A program made the position numbers and the translations under genes. From assembly GCA_963741755.1 (NCBI GenBank), contig CAVUJG010000007.1, positions 186,001-250,000 on the forward strand: DNA of 64,000 bases, given 5' to 3'. The notes below the pieces were generated by a model. That model had not been told where the DNA came from and ran no database searches. It saw only the letters and a list, made by a program, of their open reading frames with translations. Positions within the stretch are counted from its first letter, which is position 1, and every line of letters begins with the position of its first letter. Source of the DNA: Sva-07 sp963741755 (lineage in GTDB: Bacteria > Actinomycetota > Acidimicrobiia > Acidimicrobiales > Ilumatobacteraceae). This document shows positions 27,620 through 34,776 of this stretch, one piece after another.

Positions 27620-28351
27620 ATGCAGAAGTACCACATCATGCTCACCATCGGGACCGCGTCACTGCTGTTCGTCGGCGCCTGCGGCTCTGACGACGACGCC
27701 GGTTCGGAGGCCGCAGCGGGCTGCGACGAGTGGATTGCGGCCGACACCGCGGTGATCAACTACCTGTTCACCGGGGACGGGGACGCCGACTCGGTCAACG
27801 CCGCGCTCGACGAGGCGATCGCCGCTGCCGATCCCGAGATCGAGCAGACGATCGTCGACCTCAAAACGGCGGCGCAAGCGGAGATTGCCGACCCCGAGGC
27901 CGAAGGATCCGACGAAGCACTCGAGCTCTACAGCGCCACGATCGCCTGGGCCGGCGACCACTGCGCCGTGGAAGAGCTCGGCGTGACCGCCGTGGACTAC
28001 GACTTCGACGGGGCGCCGGACGACCTGTCCACCGGCTACCACGTCGTCGAGTTCAGCAACGACGGGCAGGAACAACACGAGATGTTTGCCCTGCGCTTCA
28101 ACGAGGGGACCACCGAGACGATCGACGAGCTCTTCGAACTCCCCGAGGACGAGGCGTTCAGCAAGATCACTCCGGTCAATGCGACGTTTGCTCCCCCGGG
28201 AGGGTCCGACACCGTGTCATGGAACCTCAGCGAACCCGGCCGCTACGCCATCGTGTGTTTCATCCCGACCGGATCGGTCGGGGCCGCCGAAGGTGACGGA
28301 CCGCCGCACTTCACCCAGGGCATGGTCCACGAGTTCACGGTGGCGTCATGA
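27620..28351 (+). CDS. lipoprotein with cupredoxin-like C-terminal domain
   Basis: A 243-aa secreted lipoprotein. The N-terminus MQKYHIMLTIGTASLLFVGAC has a lipobox (FVGAC), so it is membrane-tethered by Cys21. The middle is an acidic helical segment (DADSVNAALDEAIAAADPEI). The last 110 residues resemble a plastocyanin-like fold with all four type I copper ligands in order: His in EQHEMFALRF, Cys in GRYAIVCFIPTG, His in PPHFTQ and Met in GMVHEF. It overlaps the next gene by 4 bases (ATGA), so the two are coupled. Copper binding is an inference from ligand spacing. Confidence 0.8.
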   Translation: MQKYHIMLTIGTASLLFVGACGSDDDAGSEAAAGCDEWIAADTAVINYLFTGDGDADSVNAALDEAIAAADPEIEQTIVDLKTAAQAEIADPEAEGSDEALELYSATIAWAGDHCAVEELGVTAVDYDFDGAPDDLSTGYHVVEFSNDGQEQHEMFALRFNEGTTETIDELFELPEDEAFSKITPVNATFAPPGGSDTVSWNLSEPGRYAIVCFIPTGSVGAAEGDGPPHFTQGMVHEFTVAS

Positions 28352-29355
28352 CGAACACGAGGATTGAATCGAGTGTCACGAGCCTCAGCTGGATTCCTTC
28401 GGAGGCGGTCACCGGGTTGAACAAGGCGGTCTTCGGCACGGGGTTCACCCACTACGACGAACCGCCCCCCGACCTGATCGAGGATCTCGAAGCGCTCCGC
28501 GCCGCCGACCGGTTCCGCTTCGCCAATCGGCTCGGCGGATGGATCGAGGTCATCGACGGCCGCATCGTCGACGCGGGCTACGAGGGCGGATGCCTCATGG
28601 GCGCCACCACTGTTGCGGTCGGCCCCAAGCAGGCCACCTTTGCGGCTGTTGCGTTCGACGATCTCCGCCGGCCGGTAGAGCTGACCCCCACATCTGCTCG
28701 ATTCGTGCAGACGGTGGGCGGCCACACGGCGCTTCCGGCACCACGCCGGGTGAACAAGCCGCCCTTTCTCAAGTTCGAAGCGCCGACGGTGTGGACCACG
28801 CTCGCACTCACGATCCATGCCGACGGGCTCACGGAGTTCGAACTGGTCGGCGCAAGTACATTCCCTCGTCACTGGGTGTACGACCAACACGGCACCCTCA
28901 CGGCCAAGGCCGGCATGGCCGACTTCAAGGAGTGGTGGCGCCACTCGTTCGGCAAGCACACCCCGTGGGGCGACGAGGACTCACCTGCACTGGTGACAGC
29001 GGTCGAGACCGCACTCGAACGCGAACTCGCAGGCCACATCATGCGAGTTGGCGCAAGGTCGTCGATCCGAAAGGTGAAGGAGGGCAGACTGCTCACCGAA
29101 CAAGGGTCGGAGGGCGATGATGTCTTCCTGCTCCTCAACGGTGTCGTCAGCGTCGAGGTCGACGGTGCGGCCATCGCCGAGCTCGGCCCGGGCGCGATCC
29201 TCGGCGAACGTGCGGCACTCGAGGGCGGGGTTCGCACCTCGACGCTTCGCGCGCTCACCAAGGTGACCGTCGCCGTCGTGAAGCCCGACCAACTCGCCGA
29301 AGAAGAACTCACTCAGCTCAGCGCCGGCCACCGGCGAGAGTCGGTGCAAACCTGA
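28348..29355 (+). CDS. cyclic-nucleotide-binding domain protein without HTH
   Basis: 335 aa. Residues 1-225 are an unrecognised domain (SWIPSEAVTGLNKAVFGTGF, then GGWIEVIDGRIVDAGYEGG). Residues about 230-330 form a CRP/FNR-type cNMP-binding barrel: GRLLTEQGSEGDDVFLLLNG followed by the phosphate cassette ILGERAALEGGVRTSTLRA, with the Glu and Arg that contact cAMP ribose and phosphate. No DNA-binding helix-turn-helix follows, so it is not a CRP-like transcription factor. Coupled to a cupredoxin-like lipoprotein and about 8 kb from a cyclase fusion, it is a plausible effector of the same cAMP signal. Confidence 0.85.
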   Translation: MTNTRIESSVTSLSWIPSEAVTGLNKAVFGTGFTHYDEPPPDLIEDLEALRAADRFRFANRLGGWIEVIDGRIVDAGYEGGCLMGATTVAVGPKQATFAAVAFDDLRRPVELTPTSARFVQTVGGHTALPAPRRVNKPPFLKFEAPTVWTTLALTIHADGLTEFELVGASTFPRHWVYDQHGTLTAKAGMADFKEWWRHSFGKHTPWGDEDSPALVTAVETALERELAGHIMRVGARSSIRKVKEGRLLTEQGSEGDDVFLLLNGVVSVEVDGAAIAELGPGAILGERAALEGGVRTSTLRALTKVTVAVVKPDQLAEEELTQLSAGHRRESVQT

Positions 29356-29370
29356 GACGATCGAGTCGCG

Positions 29371-30708
29371 TCACAGCGACGGTGGCGACGATGTCCAGTC
29401 AGGCGACACCGGCAGCGTGAAGCCGATCGCCGCGCCGCCGCCGTCGCGTTGTGTTGCGGCCACCGAACCCCCGGCCCGGTCGACGACATCGCGCACGATC
29501 GACAAGCCGAGGCCGGAGCCGGGCATCGAGCGCGCCGACTCAGACCGATGGAACCGGTCGAAGATCCGTTCCTCGTCGCCCGCCTCGATCCCCGGACCAC
29601 GATCGAGCACCGTGAGCGAACCGCCGTCGACGACCACGTCGATCGTCCCTCCGCTCATGTCGAACTTGCAGGCATTGTCGACGAGATTCGTGATCGCCCG
29701 ATCGAGCGCCGATCGTGGTGCGTCGACGACGGCCGGATCGCGGACGTCGACGACGACGTCACGCGACCGCCGGCGGCCGACACGTTCGGCGACGTCGCTC
29801 GCGAGCGCCGGGAGTTCGATCCGCTCGTTCGGTTGTTGCTCCAGCTCGCCAGATGCGACTGCGACGAGCTCGTTGACCAGTTCGGTGAGCTCGGTCACCT
29901 CGGAGTCGAGGTCGTCGAGCACGCCGTCGCGCATCTCCGGCGACATCTCCGGATGCCGACGCAACACCGACAGGTTCGTCTTCAGACTCGTGAGCGGGGT
30001 GCGCAACTCGTGGCCAGCGTCCTGCACGAGCCGCCGCTGCTCGGCGCGTGACACGGCGAGCGCGCTCAACATGTTGCGAAACGCCGAGCCGAGACGGCCC
30101 ACTTCGTCGGTGCCGGTGCCCGGGACCTCGACGTCGAGACGACCCGACGAACCGACGTCCTCGGCCGCCCCCGTGAGACGTCGGATCGGCGCGGCGACGG
30201 TCCCGGCGATCAACCAGCCGACCAACGCAGCGGCGATGGACACGAGCACCACGAGCAGCAACGTGCGCTGGCGAAGGTCGCTCAGCACGCTGTCGACCTC
30301 ATCGAGCGGGCGGGCGACCTGCAGGGCACCGTTGGCGAGGCCGATCGTGTGGACCCGCAGCGATTCGTCATCGACGGTCAGTGTCTCGCGATCGATCGAG
30401 CGCGGCGTTCCAACCACGTTCAACGCACCTTCGTCGATCGGGGCGTCGTCGGGGAACGATGACGCAACTGACGCACCACTCGCATCGAGCACGCGCACGG
30501 CGTACACCTCGAGCAGGCTCCGCGTCGGCATCGTGATGCGACCGTCGACCGCCCGCCCGATCATCTGCCCGGTGGCCTGGGTGATCGAGCGATCAACCTC
30601 GTCGACGAGTCGGGCGCTCGTGGTGCGATACCCGATCAGGCCCACGGTGAAGGTGGCGATCATCGCCACCAGCGCAAGTGACAGCGCGATCTTCCAGCGC
30701 AGCCCCAT
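29371..30708 (-). CDS. sensor histidine kinase (MprB-like)
   Basis: A 445-aa HAMP-containing kinase with two membrane helices (IALSLALVAMIATFTVGLIG and LLLVVLVSIAAALVGWLIAG) flanking an extracytoplasmic sensor of about 120 residues. HAMP follows at about 170-220, then the phospho-His in QDAGHELRTPLTSLKTNL, and the ATPase domain with LVDNACKF, DRGPGIE and GSGLGLSIV. Its ATG overlaps the stop of the regulator gene by one base (TGATG), the usual regulator-kinase operon. MprAB in mycobacteria answers envelope stress; the same role here is only inferred. Confidence 0.93.
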   Translation of the reverse strand: MGLRWKIALSLALVAMIATFTVGLIGYRTTSARLVDEVDRSITQATGQMIGRAVDGRITMPTRSLLEVYAVRVLDASGASVASSFPDDAPIDEGALNVVGTPRSIDRETLTVDDESLRVHTIGLANGALQVARPLDEVDSVLSDLRQRTLLLVVLVSIAAALVGWLIAGTVAAPIRRLTGAAEDVGSSGRLDVEVPGTGTDEVGRLGSAFRNMLSALAVSRAEQRRLVQDAGHELRTPLTSLKTNLSVLRRHPEMSPEMRDGVLDDLDSEVTELTELVNELVAVASGELEQQPNERIELPALASDVAERVGRRRSRDVVVDVRDPAVVDAPRSALDRAITNLVDNACKFDMSGGTIDVVVDGGSLTVLDRGPGIEAGDEERIFDRFHRSESARSMPGSGLGLSIVRDVVDRAGGSVAATQRDGGGAAIGFTLPVSPDWTSSPPSL

Positions 30709-31418
30709 CAGCCGTCGATCCGGGCGGTGTAGCCGACCCCGCGCACGGTGTGCACGACGCGCGGTTCGCCCTCGGCTTCGGTCTTGCGTCGGAGATAGCC
30801 GATGTAGACCGCAAGGTTCTTCGAGTCGGGACCGAAGTCGTAGTGCCAGATGCGGTCGTAGATCGTCGAGTGGTCGAGCACGATCCCACGGTTCGCCACG
30901 AGCAACGCCAACAGGTCGAACTCGGTCTTGGAGAGTTGGACCTCTCGCTCGCCGCGGAACGCTCGCCGACCCGACGTGTCGAGCCGGAGATCGCCGAGCA
31001 CGAGCTCACCCTCGGGTTGCTCGGCATCATCGGAGCCGTATCCCGACCGCCGAAGCAGCGCGCGAATACGAGCGAGGAGTTCATCGAGGTCGTACGGCTT
31101 GGGCAGGTAGTCGTCGGCACCAGCATCGAGGCCCGCCACGCGGTCGCTGGTCTCGGTGCGGGCGGTGAGCATCAGCACCGGAAGCTTGCTGGCCTCGGAG
31201 CGCAGGACCCGACACACCGTGAGGCCGTCGACGATCGGCATCGACACGTCGAGCAGCAGCACATCGGGCTCGGACTGGCGGATCGCTTCGAGTGCTTCGG
31301 CGCCGTTGTTCGACGACGCAACCGTGTACCCCTCGAGTTGCAGCGCACGAACGAGCGATTCGCGCACGGCGCGGTCGTCCTCGGCAACGAGGATCCGAGC
31401 AGTCGATGTGTCCGTCAC
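30708..31418 (-). CDS. OmpR-family response regulator (MprA-like)
   Basis: 236 aa: a receiver (ILVAEDDRAVRESL, phospho-site LLLDVSMPIVDG, MLTARTE, YLPKPYDLDELLARI) and a winged-helix output domain (LSKTEFDLLALLVANRG to VVHTVRGVGYTAR). It is transcribed with the kinase downstream. The GTG at 31416-31418 (VTDTSTARILVAED) is favoured over the upstream ATG, which would add 48 arginine/serine-rich residues reaching into the divergent crcB start region. Confidence 0.95.
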   Translation of the reverse strand: MTDTSTARILVAEDDRAVRESLVRALQLEGYTVASSNNGAEALEAIRQSEPDVLLLDVSMPIVDGLTVCRVLRSEASKLPVLMLTARTETSDRVAGLDAGADDYLPKPYDLDELLARIRALLRRSGYGSDDAEQPEGELVLGDLRLDTSGRRAFRGEREVQLSKTEFDLLALLVANRGIVLDHSTIYDRIWHYDFGPDSKNLAVYIGYLRRKTEAEGEPRVVHTVRGVGYTARIDG

Positions 31419-31486
31419 GGGCCTCAGTCTGCTCGCACGCGGTGAGAATCCGGTGTGACCCCCCGCCGGTTTGCTACGAACGGGAG

Positions 31487-31891
31487 GTGCAGATCGCCGA
31501 TCGTCCGTTCGCTCCACAGCTGACCGCCGCGATCGCTGTCGGTGGGGCGATCGGCGCGACATGCCGTTGGGCCGTCGCCGAACTCGTCGGCAGCGTCGAT
31601 GGAGCGCACGTCGCGGGAACCTGGCCGTGGGCGACGCTCATCGTGAACGTCGTCGGCTGTCTGCTGATCGGCATCGCCGCACGGAATCTGGCGGTTGGCA
31701 CGGTGGCGTGGGCGTTCGCCGTGACCGGCGTGCTCGGTGGGTTCACCACCTTCTCAGCGCTCGCGGTCGAACTGAACGACTTCGCCGACGCCGACCGGCT
31801 CCCGCTGGCCGTGCTGTACGGCGCTGTCACGCTCGCCGTTGGCATCGGCGCGACGTTCGTCGCCCATCGCCCGGTGGAGGTCGGCGAGTGA
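31487..31891 (+). CDS. crcB: CrcB/Fluc fluoride channel, first subunit
   Basis: A 134-aa four-helix fluoride channel subunit exporting F- passively across the membrane. It shows ATCRWAVAELVG, the conserved Asn helix LIVNVVGCLLIG and the GGFTTFSALAVEL motif with the phenylalanine-box residues. The start is taken as GTG at 31487, directly preceded by GGGAG; spacing is tight, so another start is possible. Its stop overlaps the next subunit's GTG (GTGA), implying coupled translation of a heterodimer. No fluoride riboswitch sequence was found upstream. Confidence 0.92.
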   Translation: MQIADRPFAPQLTAAIAVGGAIGATCRWAVAELVGSVDGAHVAGTWPWATLIVNVVGCLLIGIAARNLAVGTVAWAFAVTGVLGGFTTFSALAVELNDFADADRLPLAVLYGAVTLAVGIGATFVAHRPVEVGE

Positions 31892-32205
31892 CGCCGGTGC
31901 TCTTCGTCGTTGCGGCGGGCATCGGCGCGCTCGGACGTCACCTCGTCGCTCAGTTCGCGTGCTCGTGGGTGTCGCTGCTGTGGGTCAACTCGATCGGCGC
32001 CGGGCTGCTCGGCCTCGTCGCCGCCTCCGACCTGGGAGCCGACGCGCGGACGATCGTCGGCGTCGGCTTCTGCGGCGCGCTCACGACGTTCTCGTCGTTC
32101 GCACTGGAGACGCGTGCGCTGGGCTGGCGATGGGGCAGCGTCTACGCCGGTGCCACCGTGATGTCGGCGTGCGCAGCAGCGTCGCTCGCCAGCACGTTCG
32201 TGTGA
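31888..32205 (+). CDS. crcB: CrcB/Fluc fluoride channel, second subunit
   Basis: 105 aa, shorter than its partner but with the same features: GIGALGRHLVAQFA, LLWVNSIGAGLLG (Asn helix) and GALTTFSSFALETRAL. Tandem crcB genes are known in Gram-positive bacteria and form heterodimeric dual-topology-derived channels in which each chain has one fixed orientation. The GTG start overlaps the upstream stop by 4 bases. It is followed immediately by a long inverted repeat. Confidence 0.92.
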   Translation: MTPVLFVVAAGIGALGRHLVAQFACSWVSLLWVNSIGAGLLGLVAASDLGADARTIVGVGFCGALTTFSSFALETRALGWRWGSVYAGATVMSACAAASLASTFV

Positions 32206-32276
32206 ATTACATCAGGGGTCAGACCCGCGATGTAATCGACGATCGATTACATCGCGGGTCTGACCCCTGTTGTAAT
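32206..32276. repeat. 33-bp inverted repeat with GGGGTCAGACCC core
   Basis: Arms 32206-32238 and 32244-32276 are complementary over 33 bp with a single mismatch, separated by ACGAT. Each arm contains ATTACATC near its end and GGGGTCAGACCC (or its complement) inside. The element begins directly after the crcB stop and touches the P450 stop, so it fills the whole convergent gap. It is related to the palindrome at 25561 and could terminate both genes. Confidence 0.85.
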
Positions 32277-33673
32277 CAGGCGGTCTCGAGGATGCGGACC
32301 GGGATCGCGCGGGGACCGCGGACCATGCCGACGCTCCACCTGGTCTCACCGGCGAGTTCGAAACGCGGGAAGCGCTTGATGAACTCCTCGATGGCGACCT
32401 TGAGCTCCAGGCGGGCCAGGTTCGATCCGACGCAGCGGTGGATGCCGAGCCCGAAGGCTGCGTGCCGGTTCTCGGCACGGTCGATGACGAACGCGTCGGG
32501 ATCCTCGAACTTCAGCGGATCGCGGTTGGCCGCCGGGAACGAGAGCAGCACCCAGTCGTCCTTCTTCATCGGGCAGCCGTGGAAGTCGAGGTCCTCCGTC
32601 ACCAGCCGGCCCATCGTGACGGGCGCGTACGCCCGCAGGAACTCCTCGAGAGCGAAGGTCATGACCTCGGGGTCGTCCAGCAGGCGCTGGTGATCCTCCG
32701 GATGCTGAGCGAGATGCCACAGCGACGATCCGATCGCCGACCAGGTCGTGTCGACGCCCGCGACGAGCAGCAGGATGATCATGCCCTCGACGACTTCGTC
32801 GTCGAGCTTGTTGCCATCGAGTTCCACGTTCATGAGGAAATCCGTGAGGTCATCGCGAGGGTTCTCACGATGGTCAGCGATCTGGCCCTGGACGTAGGCG
32901 CCGAAGTCGTTCGAAGCCTGCCGCGTCCCCGGCTCCTCGTTGATGCGCTCGAGGACCTCATGGACCATTTCGCGGAACATTTCCTCGTCCTCCTGCGGGA
33001 AGCCGAGCATCCGACCGATCACGTTCACCGGGATGTGCTGCGCGTACTGGATCGCCGCGTCGATGACGGTCTCACCGGGCGTGATCTCTCCCATCTCGTC
33101 GAGCAACCGCTGGCACAGGAGTCGGATCTCGCTCTCCCATGGCTCGATCACCTTCGGCGCGAACGCCGGCAAGAGCAGTCGGCGGGCGATGGCGTGGAAA
33201 GGAGGATCGCTGGTGATCGGTGGCGCGAGGCCGATCGGGGCTGGCAACGCCCGGTCGCCGGGTCGCCCGACGCCGGGCACGACTGCCCGGCTCGAGAAAT
33301 GCTCGGTGTCGTAAGCGATCTCGTGAACGGTGTCGTGCGTCAACGGCACCCACATGCCGCCGTACCGATCGGAGTGAGCGATCGGGCACCCACCCTCGCG
33401 GACTGACTTCCACACCTCGGGAGCGTTGGGGTTGTAGGCAGGATCGGCGTGGTCGAAGTCGGTCGCGAAGTCGGCCACCGGGCCGTAATCGGCGGCGTCG
33501 TACGGCACCCGTTGCCAGACATCCGTGCCTTCGGGGCGGCTGCCGACGATGAACTCCATGGTCTCGCCGTTGCGGTCCCAGGAAATGATCTTGTTGCCGG
33601 TGTCCGGGTCGATCCGGACGTCCGGCGCCATCATGTTCTCGTTGACGGTGCTCGTGCTCTCGTCGATGCTCAT
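32276..33673 (-). CDS. cytochrome P450
   Basis: A 465-aa bacterial class I P450 mono-oxygenase. The I-helix oxygen-activation motif is AGVDTTWSAIG, the ExxR motif is in LEEFLRAYAP, and the heme ligand loop is FGLGIHRCVGSNLARLEL with Cys as the axial ligand. The first 50 residues (VRIDPDTGNKIISWDRNGET and on) are an N-terminal extension seen in some actinobacterial P450s. The ATG at 33671-33673 follows the ferredoxin stop by one base, so the two are made together and the ferredoxin is the likely electron donor. Substrate unknown; no reductase gene is adjacent. Confidence 0.94.
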   Translation of the reverse strand: MSIDESTSTVNENMMAPDVRIDPDTGNKIISWDRNGETMEFIVGSRPEGTDVWQRVPYDAADYGPVADFATDFDHADPAYNPNAPEVWKSVREGGCPIAHSDRYGGMWVPLTHDTVHEIAYDTEHFSSRAVVPGVGRPGDRALPAPIGLAPPITSDPPFHAIARRLLLPAFAPKVIEPWESEIRLLCQRLLDEMGEITPGETVIDAAIQYAQHIPVNVIGRMLGFPQEDEEMFREMVHEVLERINEEPGTRQASNDFGAYVQGQIADHRENPRDDLTDFLMNVELDGNKLDDEVVEGMIILLLVAGVDTTWSAIGSSLWHLAQHPEDHQRLLDDPEVMTFALEEFLRAYAPVTMGRLVTEDLDFHGCPMKKDDWVLLSFPAANRDPLKFEDPDAFVIDRAENRHAAFGLGIHRCVGSNLARLELKVAIEEFIKRFPRFELAGETRWSVGMVRGPRAIPVRILETA

Positions 33674-33674
33674 G

Positions 33675-33875
33675 TCAGCCGTTCTCCGTGATGGTGATCG
33701 CGTACTCGGGGCAGTTGGAGGCGGCCAGACGGGCCTTGTCCTGCAACTCCGCGGGCACATCACCCTCGACGAGCAACATGGCCTGGCCATAGTCGTCGAC
33801 ATCGAACAATTCCGGCGCCAACGCGTAGCAACGGTTGTGGCCCTGGCACTTCTCTGCATCGAGGTGTACACGCAT
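33675..33875 (-). CDS. P450-partner ferredoxin with CxxHxxC site
   Basis: A 66-aa ferredoxin. The cluster motif is KCQGHNRCYALAPELF and later SNCPEYAI, i.e. C-x2-H-x2-C-(x)n-C-P, where the second position of the usual 3Fe-4S/4Fe-4S motif is histidine. Such His-variant ferredoxins are known as P450 partners in mycobacteria. The start ATG at 33873-33875 gives MRVHLDAEKCQGHN, the normal N-terminus. It is the first gene of a two-gene operon with the P450. Confidence 0.92.
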   Translation of the reverse strand: MRVHLDAEKCQGHNRCYALAPELFDVDDYGQAMLLVEGDVPAELQDKARLAASNCPEYAITITENG

Positions 33876-33928
33876 ATTTTCGACTGTAGAGGCCAGAGTG
33901 GGGCCGTGACCAGTGAGCGGGCAACTTT

Positions 33929-33945
33929 TTCGAACAATGTTCCAA
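33929..33945. promoter_or_regulatory. operator-like dyad between ferredoxin and yaaA genes
   Basis: TTCGAACAATGTTCCAA is an odd-length dyad with one mismatched pair. It reaches the first base of the YaaA ATG and lies 54-70 bases before the ferredoxin start on the other strand. The GAACA-N-TGTTC core resembles TetR-family operators. It is one base short of the LexA/SOS box spacing (GAAC-N4-GTTC). It could control either or both divergent genes. Confidence 0.5.
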
Positions 33946-34632
33946 TGCTCCTGTTGCCGCCCTCGGAGGGCAAGGCCGAAGGCGGCAACCGGCGGCGAGC
34001 GGCCTGGGTGCCAGAGACCGGTTCGTTCGGTTCCCGCCTCGGTGACCGGCGAGCCGAGATCGTGGCGGCGCTCGCCAGCGGTCCACGGCGGCGACGAGAA
34101 ACTGCTCGGCGTGCGCGGCGACCATCTGCTGCGCGCCCAGTCGGCCAACACCTCGCTCATCGGTGCCCCTGTGCTTCCGGCCTGGCAGCGCTACACCGGT
34201 GTTGTGTGGGATCACCTCGATCCGGCGTCACTGCGCCCCGATGCCTACAAGCAGATCACGGTGGTGTCCGGGCTGCTCGGGCTGGTGCGCGCCGACGATC
34301 CCGTGCCTGACTACCGCCTGAAGATGGGCACCAACCTGGCACCACTCGGCAAGTTGTCGACGTGGTGGCGCGAGTCGTTGTCAGCCGAACTCGCCCGCAC
34401 CGCACGTCGACGTTTCGTCGTCGATCTCCTCCCCCAGGAACACCGCGCTGCGCTGGTACTCGACGGGCTCGACGGCGTGTCGCTCACGCTCGTGGACCCG
34501 ACCGGCAAGCCCGGCGGGCACTTCGCCAAGGCCGCCAAGGGCGAGCTCGCCCGCGCCATCCTCACCGACGGCCTCGACGTCATCGACTCGTGGCGACACC
34601 TTCAGTTCGACCTCATCGTCGAACCGCTCTGA
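33945..34632 (+). CDS. yaaA: YaaA family peroxide-stress protein, one frame change
   Basis: The start MLLLPPSEGKAEGG is the signature N-terminus of YaaA/DUF328, proteins that limit free iron and DNA damage during peroxide stress. After AEIVAALAS, near 34075, an extra base shifts the frame by +1 and the chain continues VHGGDEKLLGVRGDHLLRA, VWDHLDPASLRPDAYKQITV, GLVRADDPVPDYRLKMGTNL and FDLIVEPL. Repaired length is about 229 aa, normal for the family. The interruption is most simply a sequencing insertion. Confidence 0.85.
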
Positions 34633-34647
34633 CCGCCGTGCCCCACT

Positions 34648-34696
34648 GAAATTCGGAGCCGCCGTCGCGTCTGGCGCGATGACCGCTCCGAATTTC
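34648..34696. repeat. intergenic hairpin, GAAATTCG/CTCCGAAT family, copy 2
   Basis: GAAATTCGGAGC (34648-34659) pairs perfectly with GCTCCGAATTTC (34685-34696), with an inner TCGCG/CGCGA stem around TCTGG. It lies between convergent YaaA and MFS genes. It shares outer motif and layout with the element at 417-466. Confidence 0.7.
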
Positions 34697-34776
34697 GGAT
34701 TGGTCACGATCGGCCGCCGAATTGCGACGGTCGATGCTCCGTCGATTCAGTCGATCTCGGTCGGACTCGGTCGGGC

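Noticed and set aside
31441..31486. Possible fluoride or cobalamin riboswitch before crcB
   Set aside because: GGTGAGAATCCGGTG looks faintly like a cobalamin box, but the core fluoride and B12 riboswitch elements are missing and the space is too short.
33929..33945. Canonical LexA/SOS box
   Set aside because: The central spacing is three bases instead of four, and neither neighbour is a classic SOS gene.
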